A stretch of 64,000 nt of DNA from positions 186,001 through 250,000 of the forward strand of contig NZ_LHVE01000013.1 in assembly GCF_001269655.1 (NCBI RefSeq), given 5' to 3'. Numbering within the stretch: position 1 is the stretch's first letter; each line of letters starts with the position of its first letter. Below are positions 33,992 through 42,625 of the stretch, piece after piece. This DNA comes from Pseudomonas thivervalensis (GTDB lineage: Bacteria > Pseudomonadota > Gammaproteobacteria > Pseudomonadales > Pseudomonadaceae). The notes below the pieces were generated by a model that saw nothing but the letters and a program-made list of their open reading frames with translations, was not told where the DNA came from and ran no database searches. The translations under genes were made by a program, and so were the position numbers.

Positions 33992-35290
33992 ATGCTCCGT
34001 TCCTTGCGCTTCGCTGCCCTCCTCGGCGGCCTTATCCTGAGTGCGTCCGCGCTGGCGGCAGATATTGACGCCGCCAGCTATGGCTACCCCTTGACCAACC
34101 CGTTCGAGGCGACCATCGCCACCACGCCGCCGGACCTGCGTCCGGAGCTGCCGCTGATCGAAGACATCAACCAGGCGGACCACAGCCTGACCCTGCGCCC
34201 GGAACGCGAGTTCATCCTGCCGGACAACTTCTGGCCGGTAAAAAGCCTCACCTACCGTATGGCCACCCAGGACAAGCCCGCGCCATTGATCTTCCTGATC
34301 GCCGGCACCGGTGCGCGCTACGACAGCACCCTCAACGAATACCTCAAGCGCCTCTACTACAAGGCCGGCTACCACGTGGTGCAGCTGTCATCGCCCACCA
34401 GCTTCGACTTCATGAGTGCGGCCTCGCGTTTTGCCACCCCGGGCATCACCAAGGAAGACGCCGAAGACATGTACCGGGTGATGCAGGCGGTACGCGCCCA
34501 GAACCCGAAAGTCCCCGTCACCGAGTACTACCTGACCGGCTACAGCCTCGGCGCCCTGGACGCGGCCTTCGTCGCCCACCTGGACGAAACCCGGCGCAGC
34601 TTCAATTTCAAGAAGGTGCTGCTGCTGAACCCGCCGGTGAACCTCTACACCTCGATCACCAACCTGGACAAACTGGTCCAGACCGAGGTCAAGGGCATCA
34701 ACAGCACCACGACTTTCTATGAACTGGTGTTGAACAAACTGACCCGCTACTTCCAGCAAAAAGGCTACATCGACCTCAACGATGCCCTGCTCTATGACTT
34801 CCAGCAGTCCAAGCAGCATCTGAGCAACGAACAGATGGCGATGCTGATCGGCACCTCGTTCCGCTTCTCGGCGGCCGACATCGCGTTCACTTCGGACCTG
34901 ATCAACCGCCGCGGCCTGATCATCCCGCCCAAGTTCCCGATTACCGAAAGCACCAGCCTGACGCCGTTCCTCAAGCGCGCGCTGCAATGCGATTTCGATT
35001 GTTACCTCACCGAACAAGTGATCCCGATGTGGCGGGCGCGCACCGACGGCGGCAGCCTGTTGCAACTGGTCGACCAGGTCAGCCTGTATGCGCTGAAGGA
35101 CTACCTGCACGACAGCCCGAAGATTGCCGTCATGCACAATGCCGACGACGTCATTCTCGGCCCGGGCGACCTGGGCTTCCTGCGCAAGACCTTTGGCGAT
35201 CGCCTGACGGTTTATCCGCTGGGCGGCCACTGCGGCAACCTTAACTACCGCGTCAACAGCGACGCCATGCTGGAGTTTTTCCGTGGCTAA
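33992..35290 (+). CDS. Exported alpha/beta-hydrolase-like protein, coupled to an MlaA-like gene
   Basis: 432 residues with a clear signal peptide (LSASALA|AD). Alpha/beta-hydrolase pattern: oxyanion region IFLIAGTGARYDS, nucleophile elbow TGYSLGALDAAF (G-x-S-x-G), acid in HNADDVILG, and a C-terminal GGHCGNL supplying the His. It is probably a periplasmic esterase or lipase-type enzyme; homologues are often mislabelled as serine/threonine kinase, but no kinase motif is present. Its last eight bases overlap the GTG start of the MlaA-like gene, so the pair should be made together, hinting at a role in phospholipid or envelope turnover (inference). Confidence 0.75.
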   Translation: MLRSLRFAALLGGLILSASALAADIDAASYGYPLTNPFEATIATTPPDLRPELPLIEDINQADHSLTLRPEREFILPDNFWPVKSLTYRMATQDKPAPLIFLIAGTGARYDSTLNEYLKRLYYKAGYHVVQLSSPTSFDFMSAASRFATPGITKEDAEDMYRVMQAVRAQNPKVPVTEYYLTGYSLGALDAAFVAHLDETRRSFNFKKVLLLNPPVNLYTSITNLDKLVQTEVKGINSTTTFYELVLNKLTRYFQQKGYIDLNDALLYDFQQSKQHLSNEQMAMLIGTSFRFSAADIAFTSDLINRRGLIIPPKFPITESTSLTPFLKRALQCDFDCYLTEQVIPMWRARTDGGSLLQLVDQVSLYALKDYLHDSPKIAVMHNADDVILGPGDLGFLRKTFGDRLTVYPLGGHCGNLNYRVNSDAMLEFFRG

Positions 35291-36071
35291 ATATCTGCTG
35301 CTTATCGCTGCGTTAATCAGTGCGGGCATGGTCCAGGCCGACAACAGCAAAGCCAATGCGCCTGTGGTGGTGGATTCGGACGGTTTCAAGGAACCGCTGA
35401 CCAAGCTCAAGTTCAACCCTGGGCTGGACCAGCGCGAGTTCGAGCGCTCGACCCTCAACGCCCTCAACGTCTATGACCCGCTGGAGTCGTGGAACCGCCG
35501 GGTCTATCACTTCAACTACCGCTTCGACCAATGGGTGTTCCTGCCCGTCGTCGATGGCTACCGCTACATCACCCCCGGCTTCGTGCGCACTGGGGTCAGC
35601 AACTTCTTCAACAATCTGGGGGACGTGCCGAACCTGATGAACAGCCTGCTGCAATTCAAGGGCAAGCGTTCGATGGAGACCACGGCGCGGCTGTTGCTCA
35701 ACACCACCGTCGGCATCGCCGGCCTGTGGGACCCAGCCACCGCCATGGGCCTGCCGCGCCAGAGCGAAGACTTCGGCCAGACCCTGGGCTTCTACGGCGT
35801 ACCGGGCGGCGCGTATTTCGTGCTGCCGATCTTCGGTCCTTCGAACCTGCGCGACACTTCAGGCCTGCTGGTGGACTACACCGCTGAATCGGCGATCAAC
35901 TTCCTGAACGTCTCCGAAGTCAGCTCCAACCACCCGGAACTCCTGCTCCTGCGCGGCGTGGACAAGCGCTACCAGACCAGCTTCCGCTATGGACAACTGA
36001 ACTCGCCATTCGAGTATGAGAAGGTGCGCTACGTGTACACCGAGTCGCGCAAGTTGCAGATCGCCGAGTAA
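35283..36071 (+). CDS. mlaA: MlaA/VacJ-family protein lacking a lipobox
   Basis: 262 residues from a GTG start overlapping the previous gene. MlaA signature is strong: YDPLESWNRRVYHFNYRFD, VRTGVSNFFNNLGDVPNLMN, GLPRQSEDFGQTLGFYGVPGGAYFVLPIFGPS and NLRDTSGLLVD. MlaA proteins sit in the outer membrane and pull misplaced phospholipids from the outer leaflet for the Mla pathway. Here the signal peptide ends GMVQA|DN and the whole protein contains no cysteine, so it cannot be a canonical lipoprotein; it would be cut by signal peptidase I. Confidence 0.9.
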   Translation: MAKYLLLIAALISAGMVQADNSKANAPVVVDSDGFKEPLTKLKFNPGLDQREFERSTLNALNVYDPLESWNRRVYHFNYRFDQWVFLPVVDGYRYITPGFVRTGVSNFFNNLGDVPNLMNSLLQFKGKRSMETTARLLLNTTVGIAGLWDPATAMGLPRQSEDFGQTLGFYGVPGGAYFVLPIFGPSNLRDTSGLLVDYTAESAINFLNVSEVSSNHPELLLLRGVDKRYQTSFRYGQLNSPFEYEKVRYVYTESRKLQIAE

Positions 36072-36094
36072 CGTTCGGCGCCCCAAAAAAACAC

Positions 36095-36183
36095 TGTGGG
36101 AGCGAGCCTGCTCGCGAAGGCGTCGTGTCAGTTTACGAATAGTCGTCTGACACACCGCTATCGCGAGCAGGCTCGCTCCCACA
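36095..36183. repeat. REP-like pair, type A
   Basis: TGTGGGAGCGAGCCTGCTCG ... CGAGCAGGCTCGCTCCCACA, inverted copies between the ends of convergent mlaA and DUF808 genes. Confidence 0.85.
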
Positions 36184-36203
36184 GTTGTAATGCGTTAGCA
36201 GGC

Positions 36204-37118
36204 TCAGCCTTTCAGCGCCTTCCAGACCTTGCCCACCACCATCACACCCGCCAACACCGCCGCCCCAGCGACAATCCCCGCCACCGCGTTGAGCAACATC
36301 GGCACGATGAACCCGGCGCCACCGGCACTGGCCGTCACGCCCTCGATCCAGTGATGCACTGCCGGCACGCCATGAGTGAGGATGCCACCGCCCACCAGGA
36401 ACATCGCTGCCGTGCCGATCACCGACAGGCTTTTCATCATGTAGGGCGCTGCGCGCAGGATGGCGCCGCCGATGCTTTTGGCGGCCTGTCCCGGTTTCTG
36501 GGTCAACCAGAGTCCCAGGTCATCGAGCTTGACGATACCCGCCACCAAACCATAAACCCCAACGGTCATGACAATGGCGATGCCCGACAGCACGATCACC
36601 TGCTGGGTCAGCGGCGCATCGGCGACAGTGCCGAGGGTGATGGCGATGATTTCCGCCGAGAGGATGAAGTCGGTGCGTACCGCGCCCTTGATCTTGTCCT
36701 TTTCAAAGGCCACCAGATCGACCGCCGGATCCGCCACCGCCTCGACCAGTTGCGCGTGTTCGGCCTGGTCCTCGGCCTTGCTGTGAAGGAACTTGTGGGC
36801 GAGTTTTTCAAACCCTTCGAAACACAGGTAGGCGCCGCCAACCATCAATAACGGCGTCACCAGCCAAGGGACGAAGGCACTGATTGCCAGCGCCGACGGC
36901 ACCAGGATCAATTTGTTGATGAACGATCCCTTGGCCACCGCCCACACCACCGGCAGCTCCCGCTCGGCACGCACGCCTGACACTTGCTGGGCATTGAGCG
37001 CCAGATCATCACCGAGCACGCCGGCGGTTTTCTTGGCGGCCATCTTCGTCATCAATGCGACATCGTCGAGAACAGTGGCGATATCGTCGATCAGTACCAG
37101 CAAACTGCTTCCAGCCAT
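36204..37118 (-). CDS. DUF808 (YedI-type) inner-membrane protein
   Basis: 304 residues from the ATG of MAGSSLLVLIDDIATVLDDVA; the frame runs further upstream over the TetR promoter region but without a start. About six hydrophobic helices. DUF808 signature: LIDDIATVLDDVALMTKMAAKKTAGVLGDDLALNA-region (see residues 8-42), and GGAYLCFEGFEKL around residue 100. Function unknown. Divergent from the TetR gene (132 bp). Confidence 0.88.
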   Translation of the reverse strand: MAGSSLLVLIDDIATVLDDVALMTKMAAKKTAGVLGDDLALNAQQVSGVRAERELPVVWAVAKGSFINKLILVPSALAISAFVPWLVTPLLMVGGAYLCFEGFEKLAHKFLHSKAEDQAEHAQLVEAVADPAVDLVAFEKDKIKGAVRTDFILSAEIIAITLGTVADAPLTQQVIVLSGIAIVMTVGVYGLVAGIVKLDDLGLWLTQKPGQAAKSIGGAILRAAPYMMKSLSVIGTAAMFLVGGGILTHGVPAVHHWIEGVTASAGGAGFIVPMLLNAVAGIVAGAAVLAGVMVVGKVWKALKG

Positions 37119-37250
37119 GGACGGGCTCCTTGAATAATAATGCTGCGCAGCATACCGCGAGCCGCGGCGCCTTGGGGGCATTCTTGAGCGCCGCGCGAGG
37201 CCGGTGCTACCATGCGCCACCGCCAGAACAGGCAAGGAACCCCTGGGTTT

Positions 37251-37859
37251 ATGAGCACAATCCGCGAGCGCAACAAAGAATTGATCCTGCGTGCCGCCAG
37301 CGAAGAATTTGCCGACAAGGGCTTCGCCGCGACCAAGACCAGTGACATCGCGGCCAAGGCAGGCCTGCCCAAACCCAACGTCTACTATTACTTCAAATCC
37401 AAGGAAAACCTCTACCGCGAGGTACTGGAAAGCATCATCGAGCCGATTCTCCAGGCTTCGACACCGTTCAATGCCGACGGCGTACCCGGTGAAGTACTGA
37501 GCCACTACATCCGCTCCAAGATCCGCATCTCCCGCGACCTGCCCTTCGCCTCGAAAGTCTTCGCCAGCGAAATCATGCACGGTGCCCCCCACCTGAGCCC
37601 CGACCTGGTGGAACAACTCAACGCCCAGGCCCGACATAACATCGACTGCATCCAGACCTGGATCGACCGCGGCCAGATCGCCCCCATCGACCCTAACCAC
37701 TTGATGTTCAGCATCTGGGCCGCCACCCAGACCTATGCCGATTTCGACTGGCAGATCAGCGCCGTGACCGGCAAGGCGAAGCTGGATGAAGCGGATTACG
37801 AAGCGGCGGCGCAGACGATTATCCGGTTGGTTTTGAAGGGGTGTGAGGTGGATCGCTAG
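37251..37859 (+). CDS. TetR-family transcriptional regulator (RutR/YcdC type)
   Basis: 202 residues from ATG 37251. N-terminal helix-turn-helix (about residues 10-58): TSDIAAKAGLPKPNVYYYFKSKENLY. The C-terminal ligand domain fits the YcdC/RutR class, which in known cases senses pyrimidine or purine breakdown products. It lies upstream of the glyoxylate (gcl) genes, in the same relative position as PA1504 in P. aeruginosa, so it may control them or DUF808; this is inference. No TetR-type RutR operator was recognised. Confidence 0.9.
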   Translation: MSTIRERNKELILRAASEEFADKGFAATKTSDIAAKAGLPKPNVYYYFKSKENLYREVLESIIEPILQASTPFNADGVPGEVLSHYIRSKIRISRDLPFASKVFASEIMHGAPHLSPDLVEQLNAQARHNIDCIQTWIDRGQIAPIDPNHLMFSIWAATQTYADFDWQISAVTGKAKLDEADYEAAAQTIIRLVLKGCEVDR

Positions 37860-37880
37860 CTAGGCTCGGGACCGAGTTGC

Positions 37881-37983
37881 CGCTATCGCGAGCAGGCTCG
37901 CTCCCACAGTGTGGATTTGCGGTGTTTGCAGAATGTGTGCCCACCGCGGCCCTCTCGTGGGAGCGAGCCTGCTCGCGATAGCT
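37881..37983. repeat. REP-like pair, type A, tail-to-tail order
   Basis: CTATCGCGAGCAGGCTCGCTC ... GAGCGAGCCTGCTCGCGATAG between the convergent TetR and heme-binding-protein genes. Confidence 0.85.
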
Positions 37984-38002
37984 GACAGTCAATCAATGCA
38001 AA

Positions 38003-38443
38003 TCAAACAGCAGTCCCCACATCCGCCCTCAACTGCACCGCCTCCACCGCCCTCACCGCCACCTGCTCATCCACATCCGAAACATCCCCACTCACCCCAA
38101 TCGCTCCCAACACCTTTCCCGCCTGATCCCTGATCAACACCCCACCTGGGGCCGGTACGACGTTGCCTTGGCCCAACCCATTCAACGCGGCAAAGAACGC
38201 CGGACGTTGCTGGGCGTCCTGGGCGAGCAGGCGCGAGCCTTTGCCCAGGGCGATGGCGCCCCAGGCCTTGCCGATGGCGATCTGCGGGCGGAGCAGGCTG
38301 GCGCCGTCTTCGCGCTGCAAGGCAATCAGGTGTCCGCCGCTGTCCAGGACCGCGACGGTCAAGGGTGCGGCGCTGATTTCACGACCTGCGGCAAGGGCTT
38401 GCCCAGCCAGGTTGATGGCGACTTTCAAGGTTAGAACGCTCAT
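38003..38443 (-). CDS. GlcG/HbpS-family (DUF336) protein
   Basis: 146 residues. Signature of the GlcG/HbpS domain: VAVLDSGGHLIALQREDGA, IAIGKAWGA and GGVLIRDQAGKVLGAIGVSGD. Family members bind heme or small metabolites, and GlcG is linked to glycolate operons; here it is divergent from gcl (267 bp apart), which supports a role in glycolate/glyoxylate use. No signal peptide, so cytoplasmic. AAGGACAGCACCC precedes the ATG. Confidence 0.88.
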   Translation of the reverse strand: MSVLTLKVAINLAGQALAAGREISAAPLTVAVLDSGGHLIALQREDGASLLRPQIAIGKAWGAIALGKGSRLLAQDAQQRPAFFAALNGLGQGNVVPAPGGVLIRDQAGKVLGAIGVSGDVSDVDEQVAVRAVEAVQLRADVGTAV

Positions 38444-38533
38444 GGGTGCTGTCCTTCTTTTGTTATGGGAGAGCCTTGGGGCTTCACTTTCAGCAAAACC
38501 GAACCCAACAAATAGAACACAACCCTTAATGTT

Positions 38534-38543
38534 TTTGTATACA
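38534..38543. promoter_or_regulatory. TTGTATACAA operator, copy 1
   Basis: Perfect 10-bp palindrome TTGTATACAA, 91 bp ahead of the GlcG-like gene start. A second identical copy lies 141 bp away at 38675-38684. Such palindromes are typical for GntR-family (FadR/VanR branch) regulators. Confidence 0.6.
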
Positions 38544-38630
38544 ATAATTTTCGAAAATCATCTTCATCGACGAAAGGCTGCAGCAAAATCGGGTCTTCCG
38601 ACGAATGAAACAGGTGCTTGAGGAAAGGGA

Positions 38631-38658
38631 TTGACCTGCACAGTTCACCATGAATACA
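38631..38658 (+). promoter_or_regulatory. Putative sigma70 promoter of gcl
   Basis: TTGACC (38631-38636), 16-bp spacer, AATACA (38653-38658). The expected start of transcription falls just before the second TTGTATACAA copy, so a repressor there would block elongation or open-complex formation. Confidence 0.45.
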
Positions 38659-38674
38659 CTCCAAGCACAGCCAC

Positions 38675-38684
38675 TTGTATACAA
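38675..38684. promoter_or_regulatory. TTGTATACAA operator, copy 2, in the gcl leader
   Basis: Second exact copy of the palindrome, 27 bp before the gcl ATG and about 20 bp after the putative -10 box. Confidence 0.6.
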
Positions 38685-38710
38685 TTACAAAACGTAAGAG
38701 GCACAAAACC

Positions 38711-40486
38711 ATGAGCAAAATGAGAGCAATCGAAGCCGCCGTTCTGGTGATGCGCCGTGAAGGCGTGGACACCGCCTTCGGCATCCCGGGTGCTGCGATC
38801 AACCCGCTGTACTCCGCCCTGCAGAAGGTGGGTGGCATCGATCATGTCCTCGCTCGCCACGTTGAAGGCGCCTCGCACATGGCCGAGGGCTACACCCGGA
38901 CCAAGGCCGGCAACATCGGCGTGTGCATCGGCACCTCGGGGCCGGCCGGCACCGACATGGTGACCGGGCTCTACAGCGCTTCGGCCGATTCGATCCCGAT
39001 TCTGTGCATCACCGGGCAAGCCCCTCGTGCCCGTCTGCACAAGGAAGATTTCCAGGCTGTGGATATCACCAGCATCGTCAAACCCGTGACCAAGTGGGCG
39101 ACCACCGTGCTGGAGCCGGGCCAGGTGCCGTATGCCTTCCAGAAGGCGTTCTTCGAGATGCGCTCCGGCCGCCCGGGACCGGTGCTGATCGACCTGCCGT
39201 TCGACGTGCAGATGGCCGAGATCGAGTTCGACATCGACGCCTACCAACCGCTGCCCCTGGCCAAACCCGCGGCCAACCGCGTGCAGATCGAGAAAGCCCT
39301 GGCGATGCTCAATCAAGCCGAGCGCCCCTTGCTGGTGGCCGGTGGCGGCATCATCAACGCCGATGCCAGCGACCTGCTGGTGGAGTTCGCCGAGCTGACC
39401 GGCATCCCGGTCATCCCGACCTTGATGGGCTGGGGCACCATCCCCGACGATCACCCGCAGATGGTCGGCATGGTCGGCCTGCAAACCTCCCACCGCTACG
39501 GCAACGCCACCTTGCTCAAGTCGGACGTGGTGCTGGGCGTCGGCAACCGCTGGGCCAACCGTCACACCGGTTCGGTGGACGTCTATACCGAAGGTCGCAC
39601 GTTCATTCACGTGGACATCGAGCCGACCCAGATCGGCCGCGTCTTCACCCCCGACCTGGGCATCGTTTCCGACGCCGCCGCGGCCCTGACGGTGTTCATC
39701 GAAGTGGCCCGCGAATGGCAAGCCGCCGGCAAGCTGAAGAATCGCAGCGCTTGGTTGCAGGATTGCCAGCAACGCAAGGCCAGCCTGCAGCGCAAGACTC
39801 ATTTCGACAACGTGCCGGTCAAGCCACAACGTGTGTACGAAGAGATGAACCAGGTATTCGGCAAGGACACCTGCTACGTCAGCACTATCGGCCTGTCGCA
39901 GATCGCCGGCGCGCAGTTCCTTCATGTCTACAAGCCCCGCCACTGGATCAACTGCGGCCAGGCCGGGCCCTTGGGCTGGACCATTCCGGCCGCGCTGGGA
40001 GTGGTCAAGGCCGATCCGAGCCGCAAGGTCGTGGCGCTGTCGGGCGACTATGATTTCCAGTTCATGATCGAAGAGCTGGCGGTGGGTGCACAGTTCAAAT
40101 TGCCGTACATCCACGTTGTGGTGAACAACTCCTACCTGGGCTTGATTCGCCAGGCCCAGCGCGGCTTTGACATGGATTACTGCGTGCAACTGTCGTTCGA
40201 CAACCTCAACGCCCCGGAACTCAACGGTTATGGCGTGGACCACGTTGCCGTGGCCGAAGGCCTGGGGTGCAAGGCGCTGCGGGTGTTCGAACCGGCCGGT
40301 ATCCAACCGGCGCTGCGCCAGGCCCAGGCGATGATCGAGGAGTTCAAGGTGCCGGTGATCGTCGAGATCATCCTGGAGCGGGTCACCAACATCTCCATGG
40401 GCACCGAGATCAACGCCGTCAATGAGTTTGAAGACCTGGCGCTTGTAGGCAACGATGCACCGACCGCCATTTCGTTGCTCGACTGA
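38711..40486 (+). CDS. gcl: Glyoxylate carboligase (tartronate-semialdehyde synthase)
   Basis: 591 residues from ATG of MSKMRAIEAAV. ThDP enzyme that joins two glyoxylates to tartronate semialdehyde with CO2 release. The diagnostic Val51 (LARHVEGASHMAEGY), which replaces the catalytic Glu of other ThDP enzymes, is present. Further: FAD/PYR domains (GTSGPAGTDMVTGLYSA), ThDP-Mg motif GDYDFQFMIEELAVGAQF...NNSYLGLIRQ. First gene of gcl-hyi-glxR-glycerate kinase-pyk. The frame upstream to 38675 is non-coding leader. Confidence 0.98.
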   Translation: MSKMRAIEAAVLVMRREGVDTAFGIPGAAINPLYSALQKVGGIDHVLARHVEGASHMAEGYTRTKAGNIGVCIGTSGPAGTDMVTGLYSASADSIPILCITGQAPRARLHKEDFQAVDITSIVKPVTKWATTVLEPGQVPYAFQKAFFEMRSGRPGPVLIDLPFDVQMAEIEFDIDAYQPLPLAKPAANRVQIEKALAMLNQAERPLLVAGGGIINADASDLLVEFAELTGIPVIPTLMGWGTIPDDHPQMVGMVGLQTSHRYGNATLLKSDVVLGVGNRWANRHTGSVDVYTEGRTFIHVDIEPTQIGRVFTPDLGIVSDAAAALTVFIEVAREWQAAGKLKNRSAWLQDCQQRKASLQRKTHFDNVPVKPQRVYEEMNQVFGKDTCYVSTIGLSQIAGAQFLHVYKPRHWINCGQAGPLGWTIPAALGVVKADPSRKVVALSGDYDFQFMIEELAVGAQFKLPYIHVVVNNSYLGLIRQAQRGFDMDYCVQLSFDNLNAPELNGYGVDHVAVAEGLGCKALRVFEPAGIQPALRQAQAMIEEFKVPVIVEIILERVTNISMGTEINAVNEFEDLALVGNDAPTAISLLD

Positions 40487-40504
40487 GCTGACGGTTGCTT
40501 TACC

Positions 40505-40601
40505 TGTAGGAGCTGCCGAAGGCTGCGATCTTTTGATCTTTCGCTTAAATCTCAAGTGTCGATAGAAAGATCGCAGCCTCGCTTCGCTCGACAGCTCCTA
40601 C
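40505..40601. repeat. REP-like pair, type C
   Basis: TGTAGGAGCTGCCGAAGGC ... CGACAGCTCCTAC between gcl and hyi. Intra-operon REP pairs like this also separate hyi/glxR and glxR/glycerate kinase. Confidence 0.85.
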
Positions 40602-40639
40602 GGGTCAGGACGCCATTTAATTTGTAGCAGGAGACCACC

Positions 40640-41422
40640 ATGCCGCGTTTCGCCGCCAACCTGTCCATGCTGTTCACCGAGCAGGATTTCCTCGCCCGTT
40701 TCGAAGCCGCCGCCAAGGCCGGTTTCAGTGGCGTCGAATACCTGTTCCCCTATGACTACAGCTCCGCCGAACTCAAGGCCTTGCTCGACGCCAACGGCCT
40801 GACCCAAGTGCTGTTCAACCTGCCCGCCGGCGACTGGGCCAAAGGCGAGCGCGGCATTGCCTGCCTGCCGGACCGGGTCGAGGAGTTCCGTGCTGGTGTC
40901 GACCTGGCAATCGCCTACGCCCAGGTGCTGGGCAACACGCAGGTCAACTGCCTGTCGGGGATTCGCCCGCAGAACTGCAGTGAAACCCTGGTGGAAAAAA
41001 CCTTCGTCGCCAACCTGAAATACGCCGCCGAGAAGCTGCAGGCCAAAGGCATCAAGCTGGTGATGGAAGCCATCAACACCCGCGATATTCCCGGCTTCTA
41101 CCTGAACAACACCGCCCAGGCCTTGTCGATCCGCGAGCAGGTGGGCAGCGCCAACCTGTTCCTGCAGTACGACATCTACCACATGCAGATCATGGAAGGT
41201 GACCTGGCCCGGACCCTGTCGGCGCACCTGGGCGAGATCAACCACGTGCAACTGGCGGACAACCCGGGCCGCAACGAGCCAGGCACGGGCGAAATCAACT
41301 ACCGCTTCCTGTTCGAACATCTGGACCGCATCGGCTACCAGGGTTGGATCGGTTGCGAATACAAGCCACTGACCACCACCGAAGCGGGCCTGGGCTGGCT
41401 GAAAACCCATAACGCGATCTGA
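40640..41422 (+). CDS. hyi: Hydroxypyruvate isomerase
   Basis: 260 residues, TIM barrel of the AP-endonuclease-2/Hyi family. Catalytic acids Glu143 (KLVMEAINTRD) and Glu240 (IGCEYKP) match those known for E. coli Hyi. Interconverts hydroxypyruvate and tartronate semialdehyde. GTAGCAGGAGACC before the ATG is a good ribosome-binding site. Lies between gcl and glxR. Confidence 0.96.
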   Translation: MPRFAANLSMLFTEQDFLARFEAAAKAGFSGVEYLFPYDYSSAELKALLDANGLTQVLFNLPAGDWAKGERGIACLPDRVEEFRAGVDLAIAYAQVLGNTQVNCLSGIRPQNCSETLVEKTFVANLKYAAEKLQAKGIKLVMEAINTRDIPGFYLNNTAQALSIREQVGSANLFLQYDIYHMQIMEGDLARTLSAHLGEINHVQLADNPGRNEPGTGEINYRFLFEHLDRIGYQGWIGCEYKPLTTTEAGLGWLKTHNAI

Positions 41423-41436
41423 CTGGCGCGGGCTTT

Positions 41437-41549
41437 TGTGGCGAGGGAGCTTGCTCCCGCTCGGCTGCGAAGCAGACGCATGATTTTTCACCCGACATGG
41501 ATTTCTGGGGCCCCTTCGCGGCCCAGCGGGAGCAAGCTCCCTCGCCACA
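41437..41549. repeat. REP-like pair, type B
   Basis: TGTGGCGAGGGAGCTTGCTC ... GAGCAAGCTCCCTCGCCACA between hyi and glxR. Confidence 0.85.
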
Positions 41550-41585
41550 GAAACCCGGGATATTTAAATAAGAGAGGACTTTCCC

Positions 41586-42476
41586 ATGGCTAAAATCGGA
41601 TTCATCGGCACCGGCATCATGGGCCACCCCATGGCACTGAACCTGCAAAAGGCCGGTCACAGCCTGTTCCTGTCCCAGCACCACGACCCGGCCCCGGCCG
41701 ACCTTGTGGCCGGTGGTGCAGTGGCGTTGGCCAACCCGAAGGAAGTGGCCCAGGAAGCCGAGTTCATCATCGTCATGGTCCCGGACACGCCGCAGGTCGA
41801 CGACGTGCTGTTTCGCGCCGACGGCGTGGCGGCGGGCGTGGGCGCAGGCAAGGTGGTGATCGACATGAGTTCGATCTCCCCCACCGCCACCAAGGCGTTC
41901 GCGGCGAAGATCAATGAAAAAGGCGCACAGTACCTCGATGCCCCGGTCTCCGGTGGTGAAGTCGGTGCCAAGGCCGCGACCCTGAGCATCATGGTCGGTG
42001 GCGACAGCGCCGCCTTCGAACGCGCCCTGCCGCTGTTCCAGGCCATGGGCAAGAACATCACCCTGGTGGGCGGCAACGGTGACGGCCAGACCGCGAAAGT
42101 GGCGAACCAGATCATCGTCGCCCTGAACATCCAGGCGGTGGCCGAAGCGCTGTTGTTCGCCTCGAAAAACGGTGCCGACCCGGCCAAGGTCCGTGAAGCG
42201 CTGATGGGCGGTTTCGCTTCGTCGAAGATCCTCGAAGTGCACGGCGAGCGCATGATCAAGGGCACCTTCGACCCGGGCTTCCGCATCAGCCTGCACCAGA
42301 AGGACCTGAACCTGGCCCTGCAAGGCGCCCGGGAGCTGAACATCAACCTGCCCAACACCGCCAACGCCCAACAAGTGTTCAGCACCTGCGCGGCCATTGG
42401 TGGCAGCCACTGGGATCACTCGGCGCTGATCAAGGGGCTGGAGCACATGGCCAATTTCTCCATCCGCGACAACTGA
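41586..42476 (+). CDS. glxR: 2-hydroxy-3-oxopropionate (tartronate semialdehyde) reductase
   Basis: 296 residues. Beta-hydroxyacid dehydrogenase family: N-terminal Rossmann GFIGTGIMGHPMALNL, the substrate loop DAPVSGGEVGAKA and catalytic Lys in GQTAKVANQIIVALN. Reduces tartronate semialdehyde to D-glycerate with NAD(P)H. AGAGAGGACTTTCCC precedes the ATG. Third step of the glyoxylate route encoded here. Confidence 0.96.
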   Translation: MAKIGFIGTGIMGHPMALNLQKAGHSLFLSQHHDPAPADLVAGGAVALANPKEVAQEAEFIIVMVPDTPQVDDVLFRADGVAAGVGAGKVVIDMSSISPTATKAFAAKINEKGAQYLDAPVSGGEVGAKAATLSIMVGGDSAAFERALPLFQAMGKNITLVGGNGDGQTAKVANQIIVALNIQAVAEALLFASKNGADPAKVREALMGGFASSKILEVHGERMIKGTFDPGFRISLHQKDLNLALQGARELNINLPNTANAQQVFSTCAAIGGSHWDHSALIKGLEHMANFSIRDN

Positions 42477-42490
42477 CACACCACACCCCT

Positions 42491-42579
42491 TGTGGGAGCG
42501 GGCTTGCTCGCGAAGGCGATCTTCCTGTCAATGAAGTATTGACTGACACACCGCCTTCGCGAGCAAGCCCGCTCCCACA
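42491..42579. repeat. REP-like pair, type A variant
   Basis: TGTGGGAGCGGGCTTGCTCG ... CGAGCAAGCCCGCTCCCACA: compensated change (gagcGGGctt / aagCCCgctc) that keeps the pairing, which indicates the structure matters. Confidence 0.85.
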
Positions 42580-42625
42580 GGGGTCTGCGTTGCCCTTCAA
42601 ATAACAAAAATCCCGGGAGCCCGCC

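Noticed and set aside
33992..35290. Serine/threonine kinase label for the exported protein
   Set aside because: No kinase motifs (no glycine loop, VAIK, HRD or DFG). A signal peptide and a G-x-S-x-G elbow point to an alpha/beta hydrolase.
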